From Gnetum montanum (lineage: Eukaryota; Streptophyta; Gnetopsida; Gnetales; Gnetaceae), in assembly GCA_015680685.1 (NCBI GenBank), contig MNCI01004927.1:64381-98218 (forward strand): a stretch of DNA of 33,838 nucleotides, read 5' to 3'. Shown here one piece after another: positions 29,700-33,838 of this stretch; the stretch's first letter is position 1, and each line of letters begins with the position of its first letter. The position numbers and the translations under genes were made by a program. The notes under the pieces were generated by a model. The model did no database searches and had not been told where the DNA came from. It saw nothing but the letters and a program-made list of their open reading frames with translations.

Positions 29700-30460
29700 T
29701 TTTTGACACTAGAAGGAGGGTTGTTTCTCTAACCTTTATTATTCCATTTTCTGAAATATTTATTTTCTATCCTTTTCCAATCCCTATTTTGTTTCCCAAA
29801 AATTTCAATTTTCTTATTTCAAACTCGTTTTATTTAAAATTCCNGAAAAATTTCAATTTTCTTATTTCAAACTCGTTTTATTTAAAATTCCTATTTTTAG
29901 CCATTATCTTGAAAAACCATTTTTTAGGAATTTTTGAGCCTTTCTTTTTTTGTTCTCAAAAGTTAGTTTCTTGAAAACTTTTGGGTTTTATCACCCATTT
30001 TCTTTAATCCTTTTTTAAAAAACCTTCATTTCTCACTTTCATTTTCAAATTTGTGTTTGGGTGGTCCTTACCTTAGTCCTAGGATAGGTAAGGTGGTTTT
30101 ATTTAATTATGCAATTTTAAATTTATTTTTCTAAAATCTTGCATTTTATTATTTCCCCTTTTAATTTTATAAGTATTGTAATTTTATACATTTATTTTTT
30201 CTTTTCAAATATATATATATATATCTTTTTTAATAAAAAATATAACATATTTTAGTGTTTTTTACAAAAAAATTATTATTTTAATATTTTCTTTTCTTTT
30301 GCCTAATTTTATAATTTTATTCTGATAATTATATTTTATAGTTTTGTTTTATGAGTGGACTCTTCTCTACTTTTGATTGACCAATCACTCGTCTCTTCAC
30401 ATTAAGGAATGACAAGCCTCACGTTTTTCAAGTTTTATTCCTAGGAGAACCCATACTAGA
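29700..30460. other. AT-rich region, remnant Tat LTR and upstream of a third gag
   Basis: The first few tens of bases (tttttgacactag) continue the interrupted Tat LTR. The rest is T-rich with an AT microsatellite (about 30209-30224), a dyad at 30066-30093 and the duplicated block around the N at 29844. It may include the 5' LTR or leader of the element starting at 30461, but I could not identify LTR ends or a primer-binding site. Confidence 0.45.
29798..29891. other. Suspected assembly artefact: 46-bp duplication around a single N
   Basis: 29798-29843 and 29846-29891 are identical, separated by an N at 29844 plus one g. This is the same pattern as at 17107-17197. Confidence 0.8.
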
Positions 30461-32089
30461 ATGGCAACCAATCAACCCCCAGTTCTCTTGGTTAGTAACC
30501 ACTTTAACTTTACTAACTACCACGATATCCCAAAGTCACTTCAGAACATAAATTTGTTCTACAATCCCACAAACCCTACTAGTGATGCCTGCCAACATGT
30601 ACAATGTTTCGAAACCTTATTTGAGATCCACAACATTGTCCAAAATGATGTGGCATGTAGAGAATTTGTGAAAAATTTCAGGAGTAAGGCCACTCAATGG
30701 TTCGTGATGCTCACCAATGCTTCCATTGACTCATGGTAGGAGTTTAAAAATAAATTTTTGATCCAGTTTGACAAATTCACGAGCCTTGCAATTGCGTCAA
30801 GTAACTTCACTAGCTTAAGAAAGCTACATGGGGAAAATGTTAGGGATTATAACCTTAGATTCCTTCACCAGCTGGCCTATGTGCCAAGTGAGATGCATCC
30901 ATAACCCAATGGCATCCTTAACTTTTACCTTTCTACCATCAACCCATTCTTTGCATATGCCATCAAATTTGATTCAAACATTAACAGAAATACAAGGAGC
31001 AATGGCTAAAGCCATGGAGTTAGAACAAAGCACCCTTATGAACAACATTTAAACTCAATTTGGAATGATGAGCATTAGTAATCCCATGCAATCTAACTCT
31101 CTACCAACTTTTCCAATGGCCAATACTATGTTCCAAACTCTCGTTCCCCTCCAAATGACTCAACCTATGAATAGTTGCTTTCAAGGTCCCACATCTTCTT
31201 CATTCCTACCATATAACATTGGTTTGAATGATGATTTATTGAAGGCCTTAATCCAGTCCATCATAAACCCAAACAAGGTATCTAATCTTGTTGAATCCAT
31301 GACTCAAGCTTAAGATCAAATGACCTAGATATTAACTTTGCTTCAAAAACTTTTCAACGAAGTAGTTGAATTAAAGAGAAACAACAAAAAGGGTCCTATA
31401 CAACCAGAAAATCCTAGTTCATCAGTCAATGCCGATTATTGTCATCTCCATAACACTAGGCAACATTTTAAGAAGTCTTGTCCCCAATTTTTAGCATTAT
31501 ATGATGACAACACCCAAGGTCAAAAAAATGGAAAACCTCCTATTATGGTCCTTAATGTACCTTGTGAAATAGAAAACGAAGAGGTTTCCTCGTTGGAGCA
31601 AGTTATGGTAAACAACCGCAACCCGCATAACACTCGCTACTGTAGACTTAGTGATATCATGAACAACACATAGCAACAAACTAGGAATGACCCTTACACT
31701 CCTCTGAACAGAAGAGCTCCTAGTCAAAGTAACACAAATACTCAGACTGGATCATCTGAAACAAACACTCCACAAAGACCAAATCCACCTTCTATACTTA
31801 GAAGAACTTCACCTCAACAAGAAGTCAAAGACGTACCTAAGACTTACGATCTAGTTGAGGATTTGTAGAAAATTAAATCTAACATCTCAATGTACGACCT
31901 TTTACAATTTAACAAAATGAAAGAGGCGGTTCAAGAGATAGTTCATAAATCGGAAGCCAACAAAGGAAAATCCCCAACCCTTGAAAGGCAAGTTCACTTC
32001 ACAGAAAGTCCTAACACATTATTAATACAAAATGTAAACAATTCTATGATGAGTAAGAAAGAGCAACCTCCTTTCCTAACAACTCTGAT
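30461..32089 (+). pseudogene. gag of a third Ty3/gypsy element
   Basis: Begins at ATG 30461 (MATNQPPVLLVSNHF). The gag core is clear: REFVKNFRSKATQWFVML, then a TAG at 30737, then EFKNKFLIQFDKF, SLRKLHGENVRDYNLRF and LAYVPSEMHP, typical of Ty3/gypsy capsid. A frameshift near 30950-30990 moves to frame 3, which carries a hydrophilic Met/Pro-rich segment and a zinc-knuckle-like YCHLHNTRQHFKKSC (CX2HX4HX4C, about 31436-31480). The pre-protease part has TYDLVEDL, ISMYDLLQFNKMKEA. Stops at 31311, 31671 and 31867 break it. Confidence 0.8.
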
Positions 32090-32463
32090 TATTTTAGGAA
32101 AGAATGTCCACAATTGTTTGATGGATTCTGAGCAACTATTAGTGTCATGTCACTTGAGGTATGTAAGACTTTAGGAGCACAAATGATACCATAAATGAAA
32201 AATGTGATTTAACTTGATGGGTCGAACATACCTGTAGCAGGGTCATTAAAAGGAGTGAAAGTGCAACTTAAAAAATACCCTACGTTTACATGTTACATAG
32301 ATATCTGGGTAGTTGACATGTCACCTCCCTATGGTGTGCTCCTATCTAGGACTTCTGGAGCCAAGTTTGGGGGCTTCTTTAGGTTAGATTTCTCAAAGCT
32401 ATTAATCCCTATCAAAGGAAAATCTAAATACATGACTATACCTCGAGAACCCTTCTACAAATA
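32090..32463 (+). pseudogene. Aspartic protease of the third element, frameshift at the active site
   Basis: PPFLTTLIILGKNV leads into NCLMDS (Asp-Ser codons at 32124-32129), where one base appears missing right after Ser, just at the catalytic Asp-Ser-Gly. The downstream strands continue in another frame (VSLEVCKTLGAQ-like words). Frame 2 then gives GSLKGVKVQLKKYPTF, DIWVVDMSPPYGVLLSR and FRLDFSKLLIPI, the flap and C-terminal part seen in plant gypsy proteases. It ends at a TAA at 32461. Confidence 0.75.
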
Positions 32464-33235
32464 AGTAGTTATAGCCTTGGGTCAACAAAATCAAGTTTTT
32501 AAAGCCTTGGATCAACAAAATCAATGTTTGGAAGATTGAAACACTAATCTTTATGTTTGGGTTATTGAGGTTGAGCATAGTGAACATGTTGAAAATGACT
32601 ATGTGAGTGGAATTACAAAAATAAATCATGGCTCTCATGCAAATTCCACCCAATCCTATCAAAGTTCTAGAGAAGGTGAAGAAATCTATGGAGACACCTT
32701 GCCTTATCAACAACACGATGGATTTCGTTTAAGTAATCCACCATCTTTAGGGGAAGATTAAGATATAAATAAGACCCTACCTCTTAAGACAGTTGAAGGT
32801 GTGCTAAATTTTAATGACACATCCATGGAACATGCTCCTAGAAAGGCTATATTCGATGATCCACGAAGACCTAGACCTATCATTAAAACTTATATCAAAG
32901 AAAGACTTGATAGAAAAAAAACAAGTAAGTTAAGGTTATGTCTTGATTTTCATAATCATAATTATCAAGAAATTGTTAAACAATGTATTGACAGGAAGTA
33001 CATTGGTGAAGTCTTTAAGATAGGAAACCCAGTCTTGGTAAAAAGGTAGAACATGTGACCAAGCAAATCTTCAAGGTAAGTTCTCTCCTATTTGGTCAAG
33101 CCCATTCGGAGTTAAGGACGTCATTGACCCTAATGTATACAAAATTGCTGATTTGCAAGGATGTAGGTTACATAGAAATTTTAATGCATTTCATTTGAAG
33201 CATTTCTACTTAGGTACCCCATGTGGACACCTGAT
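32464..33235 (+). pseudogene. Linker fused to the C-terminal tail of integrase; RT, RNase H and integrase core deleted
   Basis: After the protease a hydrophilic linker (including EEIYGDTLPYQQ, PRKAIFDDPRRPRP) continues to about 32900. Then, without any RT, RNase H or integrase core, come words of the integrase C-terminus (YQEIVKQCIDRKYIGEVFKIGNPVLVKR, split as in the frame to 33048, then after a frameshift PIWSSPFGVKDVIDPNVYKI and HRNFNAFHLKHFYL). About 3 kb of pol is therefore missing. This is the structure of an internally deleted, non-autonomous element. The junction is near 32900-32930. Confidence 0.7.
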
Positions 33236-33838
33236 AGGTTCTTAGTTGCATGCTTTCTTCCTCTTCGCCATGCATTTTATTTGTATATAGTTGCATTTGC
33301 ATAATTTTTTTGCATTTCCATCATTTCTTTCTTGGCATATTGTTTCGATTTTTGCTTTGCATATGATTTTAATAATTATTATGATCTTTTGAGTTACTAG
33401 GCATTGGGTCATTAGAGCACCATTGGAAAATAATGTTAGTATAAGGCTTTATATAATATTTCTTATTACTATTACATAAAATCTCTTTTATTACTATATA
33501 TTTCAATAATGCTTTGATTCTTCCCAATCTTTTTCAAGGTTTTAGTTTCTTTAGTTATGTTGGATTATGGAGGATGAGATTTGTGCTAACTTATCATGTA
33601 ATCATCATGATCATATGAGTGTAGGATAGGTGATGTTGAAGAATGGTTAGCCATAATTACTAGGTGACCTTGGAAAACCCTATTTTCCCTCTCATAAGCC
33701 CTAGCCCTCAAGTGTGATGATCCATGATTACCCTATGAACAACAGGGTGAAGTGTGTTCATCTCCACTTGAGAACCCTTAGCCACCCAGGAGACTTGCTA
33801 TGATGCCATCAAATTGTAATCAAAGGCACATACACGAG
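33236..33838. other. Region after the third element, no feature identified
   Basis: AT-rich to about 33500, then more balanced. It may be the 3' untranslated part or LTR of the element ending at 33235, but no LTR partner, polypurine tract or ORF could be supported. Confidence 0.3.

Noticed and set aside
30209-30224. AT dinucleotide run as an origin or promoter
   Set aside because: Simple microsatellite in AT-rich DNA; nothing else supports function.

Overview
The window is a stack of decayed LTR retrotransposons from a plant nuclear genome. No intact host gene is visible. The retroelement proteins are Ty3/gypsy of the plant Tat and Athila-like type, LTR promoters carry plant TATA boxes, primer-binding sites resemble tRNA-Asp, and the only host-gene matches are broken plant-type cytochrome P450 and TRAPPC12 (TPR) fragments. 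The great age, size and nesting suggest a large, slowly purged genome such as a gymnosperm, but the sequence alone does not prove this.

The nesting can be read from target-site duplications (TSDs). The oldest layer is a minus-strand Tat element. Its LTR and leader lie at about 27547-29750. Its gag starts at 27546, runs down to 26358, and resumes at 1670-1205. Into this gag an Athila-like element inserted on the plus strand (1676-26357, TSD ATCTT); removing it restores the gag reading frame. Three further insertions sit elsewhere. A second Tat element lies inside the Athila primer-binding site (2667-13201, TSD ACCGG). A solo LTR lies between the Athila RNase H and integrase (18190-18975, TSD ACGCC). 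A minus-strand Athila-like element enters from the left edge (LTR 363-1204, leader, start of gag). The LTR of the oldest Tat element is also split by a 1.03-kb terminal-inverted-repeat element (28668-29696, TSD ACC). To the right lies a third Ty3/gypsy element (30461-33235) with gag and protease joined directly to the tail of integrase.

The inner Tat element (2667-13201) is the most unusual object. Both of its outer ends are U5-type LTR ends, forming inverted repeats of about 240 bp, yet it is flanked by a normal 5-bp TSD. Its pol carries an archaeal-type RNase H upstream of reverse transcriptase, while the ordinary RNase H has lost acidic active-site residues. An acidic accessory ORF follows pol, then a P450 fragment (plus strand) and a TRAPPC12 fragment (minus strand), apparently captured host sequence.

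The Athila-like element (about 13.35 kb without its insertions) has gag with an unrecognised N-terminal domain and a P/Q/Y-rich linker, a mutated protease, RT, RNase H, integrase, and a long degenerate coiled-coil ORF in the env-like position. Its LTRs carry palindromes centred on AGGCCT upstream of the TATA box, and the two LTRs differ in palindrome number.

Coding regions carry stops and frameshifts, so all are called pseudogenes or fragments. There is one 472-base gap (4166-4637), and two single-N joins (17152, 29844) flanked by 45-46 bp direct duplications that look like assembly artefacts.
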